A DNA stretch of 64,000 nucleotides from Listeria cornellensis FSL F6-0969 (GCF_000525855.1 NZ_AODE01000010.1:1-64000); one strand, 5' to 3'; shown: positions 9,533-19,644, counted from the stretch's first letter. The notes: a model not told the origin generated them from the letters alone. A program made the numbers and translations.

Positions 9533-10962
9533 AGTCCTTTTCTAAAAAGCGACTCCTTGAATTTTCAGGTGTGACAATCATTGGTTTACTCTCGCTTTTT
9601 AGTTTCATCTTTATTAGTTTGCATGAAAGAGAGCCTGGATATGACTTGTTACCACTGTTACCACTACTATTTCTCTTTGCTGCTAGTTTTGTCTTCGTTC
9701 GCTCGCTTGTCTACGATTTTAAAATGTTTAATCTCGTTTTTACAGGGCTTGCTTTTATGCGCTATGTGGTGCTTCCATTTTTCATCGTATACGCGAGTTA
9801 TTATGGCGGAAGATCACCCGTACCACCGACTGCGCATAGTTACGACTTAGCTTTAAAACTAATGTTGTATGAGCTTGTGGTTGTGACGATCGCGATTGTC
9901 ATATTTGACGCAATCCGAAAAAAACGAAAACAGCAAAATCCATTACCTGAAAAAACCTTAACACGCAGTCCATCGATCTTTTTCTATATACTATTTGCGA
10001 TTATCGGTTTTCTCGGCGTTTTCATTGTGCCAGGGGCCTTGCGTAGTATATCGTTTCTTGTACCGACCGACCGGGTTGTTGGTGTTCTCCAAACGTTATC
10101 TCTTCCATCTTACTTCGCACTATACATGTTTATGATTGCGAAACAAATCGTTGCCCTCCTGATTATCTGGTTTTGTTGCGAAAAATATAAAGCGCTAGGA
10201 CAGGTATATTATGTGTACGCAGCAGTCGGCGTGATGGTGCTTAATATCGGAATTTTTGCGGGGACGAATCGAACGGATATCATTCTTTGTACCATCACTT
10301 CTCTGTTCGTTTTCAAAAAGCTATTTCCGAGTCACTTCAAGAAAGCCGCGATTCTCATCGTTTCTGTCGTGACATTTGTGGTCGTCTTGATCGCTTCTGT
10401 TCGGCAAATCGTTTCTGTATCGGGGGACGCAAGCCAGCTTATTGATTTCACGGATACGCTACAAGTTTACCTCGGTGGTCCGTATAATGTGGCGATGGCA
10501 ATCGAAATGAAAGCCATGTTTCCTGAGGCAAGCCATTTGTCCGTCTTGTTCTATGATATTTTTAGGCCGATGATTGGCGTCAATATTTTCATTAAAGATT
10601 TGCCAATTGATTTCTCTGTACTGTACTTCAATGAGCGCTATTTCTTTAAAGATAATGTCTCACAAATTTTACCGATGATTGGGCAGGGGAACCTCTACTT
10701 TGGTTACCTTTTTGCGCCAGTTATTACGGTTAGTTTTGTGGCCTTGGCTTACTTTTTCCAATCGCAAATTGAGCGTGTCGGGAACCTTGAACTCGTCTAT
10801 TTTCTGACTATTTCAACCGCGCGTATCGGTTTCTTGATGGGGCAGAACACGATGAATCTGGTGAATGATATTAGCTATAACCTCGTTTTATTCTTGATCA
10901 TTTACTTCCTAAATCAAAAAATTATCTATAAACGCAAACAAAGGAGCTCCTTATATGAATAA
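9529..10962 (+). CDS. polytopic membrane protein, probable polysaccharide polymerase (Wzy-like), locus A
   Basis: This 477-residue protein has about ten hydrophobic segments and short charged loops (for example KKRKQQN). It starts with GTG overlapping the preceding TGA. Conserved features shared with its paralog at 40841-42271 include YYGGRSPVPP, GTNRTDI, VYLGGPYNVAMAIE, FDIFRPMIGVN, ILPMIGQGNL and MGQNTMN. Wzy polymerases are poorly conserved. The assignment rests on topology, length and position between the sugar genes and the flippase, and this is the only polymerase-like gene in the operon. Confidence 0.75.
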   Translation: MKSFSKKRLLEFSGVTIIGLLSLFSFIFISLHEREPGYDLLPLLPLLFLFAASFVFVRSLVYDFKMFNLVFTGLAFMRYVVLPFFIVYASYYGGRSPVPPTAHSYDLALKLMLYELVVVTIAIVIFDAIRKKRKQQNPLPEKTLTRSPSIFFYILFAIIGFLGVFIVPGALRSISFLVPTDRVVGVLQTLSLPSYFALYMFMIAKQIVALLIIWFCCEKYKALGQVYYVYAAVGVMVLNIGIFAGTNRTDIILCTITSLFVFKKLFPSHFKKAAILIVSVVTFVVVLIASVRQIVSVSGDASQLIDFTDTLQVYLGGPYNVAMAIEMKAMFPEASHLSVLFYDIFRPMIGVNIFIKDLPIDFSVLYFNERYFFKDNVSQILPMIGQGNLYFGYLFAPVITVSFVALAYFFQSQIERVGNLELVYFLTISTARIGFLMGQNTMNLVNDISYNLVLFLIIYFLNQKIIYKRKQRSSLYE

Positions 10963-11491
10963 AAAGTTAGACCAAGCAGGTCGTTTTCTTCGCTATTCTG
11001 TACCGATTCATTTGATTAATCTCGTCACGGCAATATTGCCGAACTGTACACCGACCGTTGCGATTCGCGGTTTCTTGATGCGCCCGTTCTTTAAAAAATG
11101 TGGCAAAGGATTTCGGATTGCGAGTGGTGTCATCATTAATAACCCAGAACGCATTGAAATCGGCGATAACGTCTACATCGCGCATAATAACTGGATCAAT
11201 GGCGTCGGTGGTTTGAAAATTGATGCCAACGTCCGCATTGGCCCGATGAGCGTGATTGTAACATCGCAACACGCCTTTGAAAATGGCAAAATGACGAGTG
11301 GTTATATTCCAGCGCCCGTCCGAATTCACTCTGGTTGTTGGTTAGCTAGTAAAACCGTGATCACGGATGGTGTGGAAATTGGCTCCGATTCAATTGTTGC
11401 AGCAGGGGCGGTTGTTACGAAATCGTTCCCAGCACAAAGCAAGATTGGCGGCGTTCCGGCGAAACTCATTGGAAAACCAGGCGATGCTTAG
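10955..11491 (+). CDS. left-handed beta-helix acyltransferase (LbH family), locus A
   Basis: This 178-residue protein has hexapeptide repeats (IEIGDNVYIAHNNWINGVG, VRIGPMSVIVTSQHAF, VEIGSDSIVAAGAVVTKSF) and ends with IGGVPAKLIGKP. This is the serine-acetyltransferase-like/CapG-like O-acetyltransferase group, which decorates capsule sugars using acetyl-CoA. The catalytic histidine is probably in SQHAF. The ATG at 10955 lies inside the 3' end of the polymerase gene, and its own 3' end overlaps the flippase by 8 bases. It differs from the PglD-like domain at the end of locus B. Paralog at 42264-42791. Confidence 0.85.
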   Translation: MNKKLDQAGRFLRYSVPIHLINLVTAILPNCTPTVAIRGFLMRPFFKKCGKGFRIASGVIINNPERIEIGDNVYIAHNNWINGVGGLKIDANVRIGPMSVIVTSQHAFENGKMTSGYIPAPVRIHSGCWLASKTVITDGVEIGSDSIVAAGAVVTKSFPAQSKIGGVPAKLIGKPGDA

Positions 11492-12737
11492 AGCCCTACG
11501 AAATATCGCCAAAAACGCATACGGCATCACGATCATTAAAAAAGGTATCGTGATTATCACCGGCTTGCTATCGATGATTCTCCTTACCCGGTTTCTAGGC
11601 CCAGAGCTAAAGGGCGAATATAGTTATCTCTTCAACTTGGTGACGATTGGCATGACAATTCTCAATTTAGGTATATCGCTCGTCTATCCAGAATATAAGC
11701 GAAAAGGGCGCGATTATCGGAACGTATTTATCACGTTGTCTTTACTTCAATTTGTGATGTATATCGCGCTGTCACTCTTGTTTTTCTTCCTGTCTGGTAT
11801 GGGAAACTACGGACTTGTAGCGATCCTCATTTCCGTCAGCATTTTGAACCTGCAACTTTCCCAACTGAATTTAGTAGAAGACATTCGTTCCCATAGCGTG
11901 ATTACGATTATCGGCGCCGTATCCAATCTTCTTTTCACGATCGTCCTGTTTTACTTTTTCAACAGTAATGTGAGCCTTGTCTTGCTGGTTTTTCTAATCA
12001 AAAACCTGATTTTAATAGCCTGCACGCTCAAAGTTCTCCTGAAAAATTTTCAGTTTAGCGGCTCGAAAAAAGCTTTTCAAACCATTTTGGCAGCGGGTAT
12101 GTTACCGATGTTGACGACGTTCCTGATTTCGATAAACTACCGGATTGATATCGTGCTGCTCGGTTGGATGAATGTTTCCTTCTACGATATCGGGCTTTAT
12201 AGTACCGGCGTACAGTTAGCCGAATACGCGTGGATGATTCCAGATATTTTTAAAGAAGTCATGCTGCATAAAAATGCACGGCGCGATGATATCAAAAGCT
12301 TACTTTTCTCGTTGCGGATGGCGACAACTTCGGTCTTATTCTTCGGAGTTCTGATGATTATAGGCGGTAAATGGTTGATCGAATTTATGTTTGGCGCAAG
12401 CTTCATCGGCGCTTACGGGATCACCGTCCTCATGTTTTTAGCGGTACCTTCAATGGTATACACGAAAATCATCGGGACATTATTTATCGCAAACGGGAAA
12501 TGGCGTTTCTACTTTGTGACGCTACTCATCACGGTTCTACTCAACATCGCACTCAATTTTGCGCTGGTGCCTTTCTTTGGAACGATGGGTTCCGCACTCG
12601 CATCCATTGTTTCCTACAGCGTTTCTGGCGGTGTTTTCCTCATCTGGCTAGTCCGAAACACCGAAGCAAAATGGTACGACGCAATACTCATCAAAAAACA
12701 AGATGTCGTCCAGATACGGCAAATTATTAAGAGATAA
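11484..12737 (+). CDS. polysaccharide flippase (Wzx, MOP superfamily), locus A
   Basis: This ~417-residue protein with about 12 hydrophobic segments would flip the Und-PP-linked repeat unit across the membrane. It begins MLRALRNIAKNAYGITIIKKG, with the typical early LLTRFLGPELKGEYSYLF segment. IDIVLLGWMNVSFYDIGLYS and TKIIGTLFIANGKWRFYFVT follow further on. The frame is open further upstream, but the ATG at 11484, overlapping the acetyltransferase stop, matches the ATGA arrangement of its paralog in locus B. It ends at IRQIIKR and carries no fused acetyltransferase, unlike the locus B copy. Confidence 0.87.
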   Translation: MLRALRNIAKNAYGITIIKKGIVIITGLLSMILLTRFLGPELKGEYSYLFNLVTIGMTILNLGISLVYPEYKRKGRDYRNVFITLSLLQFVMYIALSLLFFFLSGMGNYGLVAILISVSILNLQLSQLNLVEDIRSHSVITIIGAVSNLLFTIVLFYFFNSNVSLVLLVFLIKNLILIACTLKVLLKNFQFSGSKKAFQTILAAGMLPMLTTFLISINYRIDIVLLGWMNVSFYDIGLYSTGVQLAEYAWMIPDIFKEVMLHKNARRDDIKSLLFSLRMATTSVLFFGVLMIIGGKWLIEFMFGASFIGAYGITVLMFLAVPSMVYTKIIGTLFIANGKWRFYFVTLLITVLLNIALNFALVPFFGTMGSALASIVSYSVSGGVFLIWLVRNTEAKWYDAILIKKQDVVQIRQIIKR

Positions 12738-12756
12738 AGGAGAACGAATCGATACT

Positions 12757-13425
12757 ATGGATATAAAACTTATTTTCCAAACGATAAAAAGAAATAGTCG
12801 ACTGATCATCAGTTTAGCTTTCATCGGGATTTTACTAGCAGGTGCCTTGACTTTCTTCGTCATTCCAAAAGGCTATAGCGCCACGACACAAATCCTAGTC
12901 ACGCAAGCAAAAGAAAGCGACAATGCCCAAAGCTCGGAGGTGCAGGCCAACATTCAGATGGTAAACACCTACTCCGTCATTTTAAAAAGCAAGCAGCTCT
13001 TGAAAGAAGTAGCGAAAGAATATCCCCAATATACATCCAATGATATTGAAAAAATGATGATGGTGACCAGTGATTCGAATTCCCAAGTTATTAATCTCAA
13101 AGTGAACAACAAAGACCCACATGTTGCAGTGGATATTGCGAATACAGTAACTAGCAAGTTTGTGGACTACACGAGCGATCGCATTAAGTCGAACAATGTC
13201 TCGATTTTATCTAAAGCCTACATGGAGGACAGCCAAAAGCCATCCAGTCCGAATCACAACATGCATCTCGCAATTGGGTTGCTGGCCGCTTTATTCCTAA
13301 GTTTTATCATTATCGTGCTCAAAGAAGTGTTTGATAATACGATTAAAACACAAGATGAAATTGAACAACTTTTAAAACTGCCAATCCTCGGAACGGTGAA
13401 TCAAATAGAGAAGGGAAATAAATGA
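12757..13425 (+). CDS. Wzz/CapA-type chain-length and kinase-activating membrane protein, locus A
   Basis: This ~222-residue protein has two membrane helices (LIISLAFIGILLAGALTFFV near residues 15-35; LAIGLLAALFLSFIIIVLKE near 170-190) around an extracellular domain. A proline-rich PSSPNHN motif precedes the second helix. In Gram-positive bacteria this family controls polymer length and activates the partner BY-kinase through its cytoplasmic C-terminal tail. The ATG at 12757 follows AGGAG at a longish 13 bases. The frame is open to 12703, but that would run into the flippase. It overlaps the kinase by 4 bases (ATGA). Confidence 0.87.
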   Translation: MDIKLIFQTIKRNSRLIISLAFIGILLAGALTFFVIPKGYSATTQILVTQAKESDNAQSSEVQANIQMVNTYSVILKSKQLLKEVAKEYPQYTSNDIEKMMMVTSDSNSQVINLKVNNKDPHVAVDIANTVTSKFVDYTSDRIKSNNVSILSKAYMEDSQKPSSPNHNMHLAIGLLAALFLSFIIIVLKEVFDNTIKTQDEIEQLLKLPILGTVNQIEKGNK

Positions 13426-14132
13426 TGCCAATAAAACTAAGGTCAAAAAAGAAGCAAAATATCTCGATTATGCAAAAAGAATCCAACTCAATCTCATCAG
13501 AGCAACTGCGTACGATTCGAACGAGTATTCAATTCGCCTCCACGGAAAAATTGCGCACGATGGTTGTCACATCCCCAGAACCAGGTGCTGGAAAGTCGTT
13601 CATCTCGATGAATTTAGCAATCTCATTCGCGGAACAAGGAAATAAAGTTTTGCTGATTGATGCCGATTTGAGAAGACCGACCGTGCATACGACCTTGCGA
13701 CTATCCAATGAGCTTGGACTGAGTAACTATTTGGCTGGGCAAGGCAAGTTAGAAGAATGCCTCCAAGAAATCACTATGCATGAAAATCTGTTCGTGATTA
13801 GCAGTGGCATCATCCCGCCGAATCCCGCTGAATTACTGTCCTCTAACAAGATGAAAGAGTTTGTGCAAATCGTCTCGAATATGTTCGATATCGTGATATT
13901 TGATGCTCCGCCAGTGTTGCCAGTTGTTGACCCACTGATCATCGGAAACATGGTAGACGGTCTTATCTTAGTCTTGCGAAGTGAGCACACCGACCAAAGT
14001 GACGCGGTACAGACGCTAGATAAAATTAAACAATCCAAAATTAAAATGATCGGTGCGGTGCTAAACGGCAGAAAAAATCGAGGCGACAGCTACAAAACGG
14101 TCTATTACACAAAAAAATCAAAAGTAAACTAG
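13422..14132 (+). CDS. BY-kinase (CpsD/Wze-type tyrosine autokinase), locus A
   Basis: A 236-residue cytoplasmic kinase with Walker A (PEPGAGKS), Walker A' (VLLIDADLRRP) and Walker B-like (IVIFDAPPVLPVVD) motifs. The IPPNPAELLSSNKM segment is typical of CpsD/CapB. The C-terminal tyrosine cluster is short (Y-KTV-YY), with three tyrosines available for autophosphorylation. It lies directly after Wzz, the usual pairing. In locus A this pair is at the distal end of the sugar genes, whereas in locus B it comes first. Confidence 0.9.
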   Translation: MMPIKLRSKKKQNISIMQKESNSISSEQLRTIRTSIQFASTEKLRTMVVTSPEPGAGKSFISMNLAISFAEQGNKVLLIDADLRRPTVHTTLRLSNELGLSNYLAGQGKLEECLQEITMHENLFVISSGIIPPNPAELLSSNKMKEFVQIVSNMFDIVIFDAPPVLPVVDPLIIGNMVDGLILVLRSEHTDQSDAVQTLDKIKQSKIKMIGAVLNGRKNRGDSYKTVYYTKKSKVN

Positions 14133-14151
14133 AAAAGGTAGGTAAGGCCTC

Positions 14152-15144
14152 GTGAAAAACGGTTATTTCGTCATATCCCTTGATTTTGAATTACGATGGG
14201 GAAGTTATTCTTGGGATACAGATCACACATACGACAACAATATTTTAGGTGCTAGGAAGGCGATTCCAGATATGTTGCGGACATTCGAAGCATATCAGAT
14301 TCATGCCACATGGGCGACAGTTGGAGCATTATTTGCGCCATCCAAAACAGCGATTTCAGACGCAAATAAGCAACATTTTGATGAGACGGCATCAGCGGAC
14401 CATCTAGCCCAGTTTTTAAAGGAATGTACGGCGCTCGGGGAAAATGAGTTTGAGGATCCGGGTCATTACGGTCTTTCTTTGATCGAACAAATAAGCGCCA
14501 CACAATATCAAGAAATTGGATTGCATACTTTTTCCCATTTTTATTGTCTAGATAATAAGGGCGCAAAAGAAACATTTGAGAGCGATACGCGTGCGGCACT
14601 AGCAATGATGGAGGCGCAAAATATTCAGCCTAAGAGCTTTGTTTTTCCGCGTAATCAATTTAATCCGGCACTTTTAAGTACGTTGAAAGATCATGGTCTG
14701 GACGTTGTTCGTGGGAATGAAAATCATAGCTTATATCGGGAACGCGAGGGGCGCGAGCGCAAACTACACCGTGCTTTAAGACTCATGGATTCCTATATCA
14801 ACATCTCGGGTCATCATACTTTCACGCCTGATTCTTGTTTGGACCGGGACATGATTAACATCCCATCGAGTCGCTTTTTAAGACCGTATGCGAAACAAGC
14901 TAGTTTCTTGGAGCCGCTCAAGTTACACCGCATCAAAAAAGCGATGCGCCATGCTAGTAAAAACGGAGAAGTATTCCATCTTTGGTTCCATCCGCACAAT
15001 TTTGGCCTGAATATCGAAGAAAATATACACATGCTGCAAGAAATTTGCCAGTATTACGAGGATCTGCAAAATGAGTTCGGCTTTGAGAGCGTAACGATGC
15101 AGGAGCTAGCACAAAAAGTGAGAAGAAAGGAAGTTACCGCATGA
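14152..15144 (+). CDS. polysaccharide deacetylase (NodB-like) family protein
   Basis: A 330-residue protein with a GTG start after AAAAGGTAGG. It opens with YFVISLDFELRWGSYSWD, where the paired acidic residues are the usual metal/catalytic site. EIGLHTFSHFYC is the H-T-F-S-H metal motif, and RNQFNP and HLWFHPHNFG follow. No signal peptide is visible, so it may act in the cytoplasm on a precursor. The gene is unique to locus A and overlaps the formyltransferase by ATGA, which suggests joint action. Removing an acetyl group and then formylating the freed amine is one possibility (inference). Confidence 0.82.
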   Translation: MKNGYFVISLDFELRWGSYSWDTDHTYDNNILGARKAIPDMLRTFEAYQIHATWATVGALFAPSKTAISDANKQHFDETASADHLAQFLKECTALGENEFEDPGHYGLSLIEQISATQYQEIGLHTFSHFYCLDNKGAKETFESDTRAALAMMEAQNIQPKSFVFPRNQFNPALLSTLKDHGLDVVRGNENHSLYREREGRERKLHRALRLMDSYINISGHHTFTPDSCLDRDMINIPSSRFLRPYAKQASFLEPLKLHRIKKAMRHASKNGEVFHLWFHPHNFGLNIEENIHMLQEICQYYEDLQNEFGFESVTMQELAQKVRRKEVTA

Positions 15145-15908
15145 AAATAATGATGCTTGCAGGCGATAAGGCGAGTACCCATTTCGTCTATCAAAAAATA
15201 AATGCGGCATTTCCAATCAGCATGGTAGTCATGGAAGAACCGCTATCTAAAAAAGGAATGTTGAAAAGACGGCGAAAGCGTTTAGGACTCCGAACAGTTG
15301 TAGGACAGGTGTTATTTCAACTTTTGGGAATGCCCGTTTTAAAACAGGAGGCGCGTGACCGTGTGAAGCAAATTATTAGAAATGAAGACATGCGCGAGGC
15401 ACCAATATCTAAATCTCAAATCCAGCGGGTACCGTCTGTGAACGATGAAAAAACGATCGAATGGATACGAGCAGAAGCGCCAGAGCTCATTATTGTTTGT
15501 GGAACGCGGATCATTAGCAAGCAAGTATTAGAGGCAACAGATGCTCCTTTTGTCAATATTCATGCGGGGATTACGCCATATTACCGGGGCAGCCACGGAG
15601 GATATTGGGCACTCGTGAATCAGGATAAAAGAAACTGTGGGGTTACGCTACACTACCTGGATACTGGGATCGATACGGGAAGTATTATTGCGCAAGAAAA
15701 AATCGCTGTGACATCCCAAGATAATTTTGTTACGTATCCTTATTTACAACTCGCAAAAGGCATCCAGCTACTCGAACGGTTTCTTTCAGAGGAGAAAATG
15801 GAACCACCAGTACAAAAGATCGCTGACAAGGAGCGAACGGGAAAAGTTTTCTATCACCCGACATTATTTCAGTATTTGTTATTTAGAAAAAAGCGAAAGG
15901 TGAAATAA
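15141..15908 (+). CDS. formyltransferase-family protein, possible sugar N-formyltransferase
   Basis: This 255-residue protein has the formyltransferase fold signature FVNIHAGITPYYRGSHGG (Asn and His of the Asn-His-Asp triad), followed by LHYLDTGIDTGSIIAQE (the Asp). It lacks the long C-terminal domain of methionyl-tRNA formyltransferase. Together with its position at the end of a polysaccharide operon, that suggests it formylates an amino sugar using 10-formyl-tetrahydrofolate, as WlaRD/VioF-type enzymes do on 4-amino-6-deoxy sugars. Locus A has no PglD-like N-acetyltransferase, so this enzyme may supply the acyl group instead. The substrate is inferred. Last gene of the operon; a terminator follows. 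Confidence 0.75.
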   Translation: MKIMMLAGDKASTHFVYQKINAAFPISMVVMEEPLSKKGMLKRRRKRLGLRTVVGQVLFQLLGMPVLKQEARDRVKQIIRNEDMREAPISKSQIQRVPSVNDEKTIEWIRAEAPELIIVCGTRIISKQVLEATDAPFVNIHAGITPYYRGSHGGYWALVNQDKRNCGVTLHYLDTGIDTGSIIAQEKIAVTSQDNFVTYPYLQLAKGIQLLERFLSEEKMEPPVQKIADKERTGKVFYHPTLFQYLLFRKKRKVK

Positions 15909-15920
15909 ACCGATATTGCG

Positions 15921-15948
15921 CAGGAATCTTTCGAGGTTTCTGTTTTTT
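15921..15948 (+). terminator. rho-independent terminator ending polysaccharide operon A
   Basis: CAGGAATCT and AGGTTTCTG pair (including G-U pairs) around a TTCG tetraloop and are followed by TTTTTT. It begins 13 bases after the formyltransferase stop. Confidence 0.75.
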
Positions 15949-16072
15949 GTTTGAATTGTTTTAAAAAGGTGTATTTACAGTATAGTGGTCCATTCGTTAC
16001 AGATGGTGGGAATTGTGATAATATGGATATGTGACAAAATCTAAGGCAAAAAGAAAGCGGGGACTTTATACA

Positions 16073-17253
16073 ATGAATAAAGGAATTGCAAATTTTGATT
16101 ATTATAACCCAACGCACATCGTGTTTGGAAAAGACCGGATTGGCGAACTAGCGACACTGATTCCGACGGATAAGAAGGTTTTAGTGCTTTACGGTGGCGG
16201 AAGTGTGGAGCGTTTTGGGACGCTTGCGAAGGTTCGTGAGGCGCTTACTGGGCACACGTTTGGTGAGTTTGGTGGGATTGAAGCGAATCCTACATACGCG
16301 ACGCTTTTACGTGCGATTGAACTCGTGAAGAAGGATGGCTATAATTATTTGCTGGCTGTCGGCGGTGGTTCTGTTATTGATGGAACAAAATTCGTAGCAG
16401 CGGGCGCGCTTTTTGATAGTGAGCCGATTAATATTTTTGGTAGTGGGATTGGTGAGGGACTTCCGATTAAGGAGCTTTGCCGTTTGGTACGGTGTTGACG
16501 CTTCCTGCGACTGGTTCTGAGATGAATAGTGGCGGTGTCGTGAGTATTGTGGAGAAGAAGGCGAAACTTGGTTTTGGTAGCGCTGTGACGTTCCCTCAGT
16601 TCTCGATTCTTGATCCGCAGTTGACGTATACGTTGCCGAAGCGCCAATTGGCGAACGGTGTGATTGATTCGTTTGTGCACATTATGGAGCAATATATGAC
16701 GTATCCGGTCGGCGGAATGGTGCAGGATCGGTTTGCGGAAGGCTTGCTTGAGACGCTGATCGAGATTGGGCCAGACGTGGTGGATGAGTCGAATCATGAC
16801 TACAATCTGCGTGCTAACTTTATGTGGGCGGCGACTTATGCGCTGAACGGGACGCTGAACAAAGGGGTTCCTGGTGACTGGTCGAGCCACGGTTTGGGCC
16901 ATGAGATTACGGCGCTGTACCATATTGACCATGCGCGGACGCTGGCGATTGTGTTGCCTTCGCTGCTTGAGATTCGGAAAGAGCAGAAGGGCGCGAAGTT
17001 GTTGCAATATGCGGAGCGTGTTTGGCATATTACGGATGGGACGGATGACGAGAAAATGCAAGCAGCCATCGATAAGACGCGTACTTTCTTTGAGTCACTA
17101 GGTGCTCCGACGCATTTCAGTGATTATGAGCTTGGCGAGGAAGTCGTTGACGCGCTCGTTTCGCAGCTTGAAAAACATGGTTTGACGGCTGTTTCCGAAC
17201 GTGGCGATCAAACGCTTGATGTTAGTCGTGAAATTTATAAAAATGCGTTGTAA
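16073..17253 (+). CDS. iron-containing alcohol dehydrogenase, butanol dehydrogenase-like (frameshifted)
   Basis: A ~393-residue group III alcohol dehydrogenase that interconverts aldehydes and alcohols with NAD(P)H. It opens MNKGIANFDYYNPTHIVFGK, with the cofactor loop LYGGGSVERFG and LAVGGGSVIDGTKF. LPATGSEMNSGGV follows, and the metal-site histidines lie in the NGVIDSFVHIMEQY, SHGLGHEITALYH and DHARTLAIV segments. The frame breaks at about 16471-16474 (AAGGAGCTTTGCC). One missing G would give KEALPFGTVLTLPATG, so a sequence error is likely. It resembles L. monocytogenes lmo0554 from memory and opens the core block between the two polysaccharide loci. Confidence 0.85.
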
Positions 17254-17278
17254 AATCGGCTAATTTTTTATGATGTAT

Positions 17279-17310
17279 AGGACGCTAGACTTTTATCGGT
17301 TTGGCGTCCT
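17279..17310 (+). terminator. probable terminator after the alcohol dehydrogenase
   Basis: AGGACGC pairs with GCGTCCT around a 19-base loop that can extend the stem (GAC/GTT). The tail is TATATATATTTTG, a weak U-tract, so this is only probable. Confidence 0.5.
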
Positions 17311-17345
17311 GTATATATATTTTGATAGGGAAGTGGGGAGTTACG

Positions 17346-18830
17346 ATGAGGGAGATCAAGGATAGTAGTGCTAAAACATTTTTTGGACATCCGCGCGGCC
17401 TTGCGACGCTGTTCTTCACGGAATTTTGGGAACGTTTTTCTTATTATGGCATGCGCGCTATTCTTATTTACTACATGTACACGGCGGTTGTCGATGGCGG
17501 GCTTGGTTTTTCTCAGGCGACAGCGACGGCGATCATGTCGATTTACGGTTCGCTTGTTTACATGTCTGGGGTTATTGGCGGTTGGACGGCTGATCGAATT
17601 TTAGGGCCGCGTCGCACGATTTTTTACGGTGGTGTCCTGATTATGGTTGGGCACATTGCTTTGTCGTTTCCAGGAGGTGCGACGGCACTTTTCGTATCGA
17701 TGTTCTTCATTATTATCGGAACTGGCTTTTTGAAACCGAATGTGTCGAACGTTGTTGGTGACCTTTATCCAAAAGGAGATCAAAAACGCGATGCTGGGTT
17801 TAGTATTTTTTACATGGGGATTAACTTGGGGCTTTTATCGCGCCGTTTATCGTGACGAACGTGTCGAATTCGGCTAATAGTTATCACGCTGGTTTTGGTG
17901 TGGCGGCAGTCGGGATGGCGGTTGGCTTGATTGTGTACGTGATTACAGGGAAAATGTACTTGCGTGATACCGGCAAAAAAGTACCAAATCCATTGAAAAG
18001 CTCGGAAAAAAAAGAAAATGTCTGGTTTAGTACTCGCTTTGGCGGCTGGGATAACTATGATTGGAACGATTGTGGCGCTTCTTCAAGGGGAATTCACATT
18101 GCAAACAGTTATCATGACGGTGACGATTTTAGGTGTTATTATCCCACTTATTTACTTTATTGTGATGATGACGAGTAAGAAAACGACGAAAGATGAGCGT
18201 TCGCGACTTACGGCATACATACCTTTGTTCTTGATTTCGGTTATGTTTTGGATGATTGAGGAGCAGGGATCAACGACGCTTGCGTTATTCGCGGCAAATC
18301 GAACGGATCTGAGTATCGGCAGTTTTGAACTCGATCCAGGGCTATTTCAATCCCTAAATCCGATGTTTATCATTATTTTATCACCGATTTTTGCTTGGAT
18401 TTGGACGAAGCTTGGAAAACGGCAGCCAGGAACACCACGAAAATTTGCGTTGGGCCTGTTTTTTGCGGGATTATCCTTTGTGATTATGATGTTACCAGGG
18501 ATTCTAGCGGGAAACACAACGACCGCAGTAAGTCCGATGTGGCTCGTGCTCAGCTTCTTTATTTGTATCGTGGGTGAGATGTGCTTGTCACCGGTCGGCT
18601 TATCGGCTACGACAAAGCTAGCACCAGCGGCGTTCGCCTCGCAAACGATGAGTGTTTGGTTCCTATCTGACGCGATGGCACAGGCGTTTAACGCGCAAAC
18701 AACGCAATTTTTTAATGCAGATACGGAGATCATATATTTCGGGATTTTCGGATTTGGCGCGGTGGCGTTTGCCGTGTTACTATTCCTATGTGCGCCGCTA
18801 CTTAAAAAGAATATGCGTGGAGTAGACTAA
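17346..18830 (+). CDS. dtpT: POT-family di-/tripeptide:proton symporter (two frameshifts)
   Basis: This ~495-residue transporter has about 14 hydrophobic segments. It carries the POT signature [18 protein letters not shown] with the E-x-x-E-R proton/peptide motif, and later [17 protein letters not shown] and [12 protein letters not shown]. It imports small peptides with protons. The frame breaks twice. The G4 run at 17828-17831 with one more G gives [13 protein letters not shown]. The A8 run at 18006-18013 with one fewer A gives [13 protein letters not shown]. The start at 17346 follows GTGGGGAG. Its L. monocytogenes counterpart is lmo0555 (from memory). Confidence 0.88.
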
Positions 18831-18842
18831 TTCACACGACTT

Positions 18843-18871
18843 GGCGTTTTTCTTATTGCAAGAAAGGCGCC
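18843..18871 (+). terminator. probable terminator after dtpT
   Basis: GGCGTTTTTCTT and AAGAAAGGCGCC pair over about ten of twelve positions and are followed by TTGTTT. The U-tract is weak. Confidence 0.45.
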
Positions 18872-18944
18872 TTGTTTCATTGCAAAACAGCCAATAGCTT
18901 GATACACTAAGGGTATCTTTTAAGAAACGGTGGTGCTTGTGAAA

Positions 18945-19625
18945 ATGGCTGGGAAAGTGACTTTATATGTGACGCGACACGGAAAAACGATGCTGAATAC
19001 GACGGAGCGTGTGCAAGGTTGGGCGGATTCGCCACTTACAACGGAGGGCGTTCTGGTGGCGGAACAGTTGGGACGAGGCCTCACGGATACGAAGTTTGAA
19101 GCGCTTTACACGAGTGATCGCGGACGGACGCTTGAAACAGCGGATATTGTGATGCGACATGGGGCTTTTGAATTGCCTGTGAATCAATTGAAAGGGTTGC
19201 GCGAATTCGGTTTTGGTAAATTTGAAGGCGAATACAATCTGTTTATGTGGGAAACGGTGAGTAAAATGCACGGATTTGATTCTGTGGAGGCGTTTTTTGA
19301 CGTACATAAGCACGATGCGCCGCGGGTTATGATTGATGCAGTAACCGACATGGATGAGACTGGCATGGCGGAGAATTGGGATATTTTCACGGAGCGGTTG
19401 TTGCAGTCGCTGGATTTGATTTGTAGTGAGCAAAAAGATGGCAATGTGCTCGTGATTTGTCACGGTATGGTCATTAATATCTTGCTTTCGCTGCTTGATC
19501 CAACGCGAGTCGACGGTCCAATTGAAAATGCGAGTGTGACTAAAATCAGTTATGAAAACGGCAAATACACGGTGGAATCGGCGAATGATATGCAATACGT
19601 AGCACGTGGTGTCGTTAAAAATTAA
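18945..19625 (+). CDS. histidine phosphatase / phosphoglycerate mutase-family protein
   Basis: This ~226-residue branch-1 histidine phosphatase has the phospho-histidine motif TLYVTRHGKTMLN near the start. LYTSDRGRTLETADIV and VICHGMVINILLSLLD (second catalytic His) follow. The family includes cofactor-dependent mutases and broad phosphatases; this one looks like a metabolite phosphatase rather than glycolytic GpmA. An upstream GTG at 18939 is also possible. The ATG at 18945 has GGTGGTG about ten bases before it. It corresponds by position to lmo0556 (from memory). Confidence 0.85.
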   Translation: MAGKVTLYVTRHGKTMLNTTERVQGWADSPLTTEGVLVAEQLGRGLTDTKFEALYTSDRGRTLETADIVMRHGAFELPVNQLKGLREFGFGKFEGEYNLFMWETVSKMHGFDSVEAFFDVHKHDAPRVMIDAVTDMDETGMAENWDIFTERLLQSLDLICSEQKDGNVLVICHGMVINILLSLLDPTRVDGPIENASVTKISYENGKYTVESANDMQYVARGVVKN

Positions 19626-19644
19626 GATAAAGGGATGAAGAACA

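Noticed and set aside
16345-17061. 238-codon minus-strand frame opposite the alcohol dehydrogenase
   Set aside because: Arg-rich shadow of a conserved enzyme gene on the plus strand.
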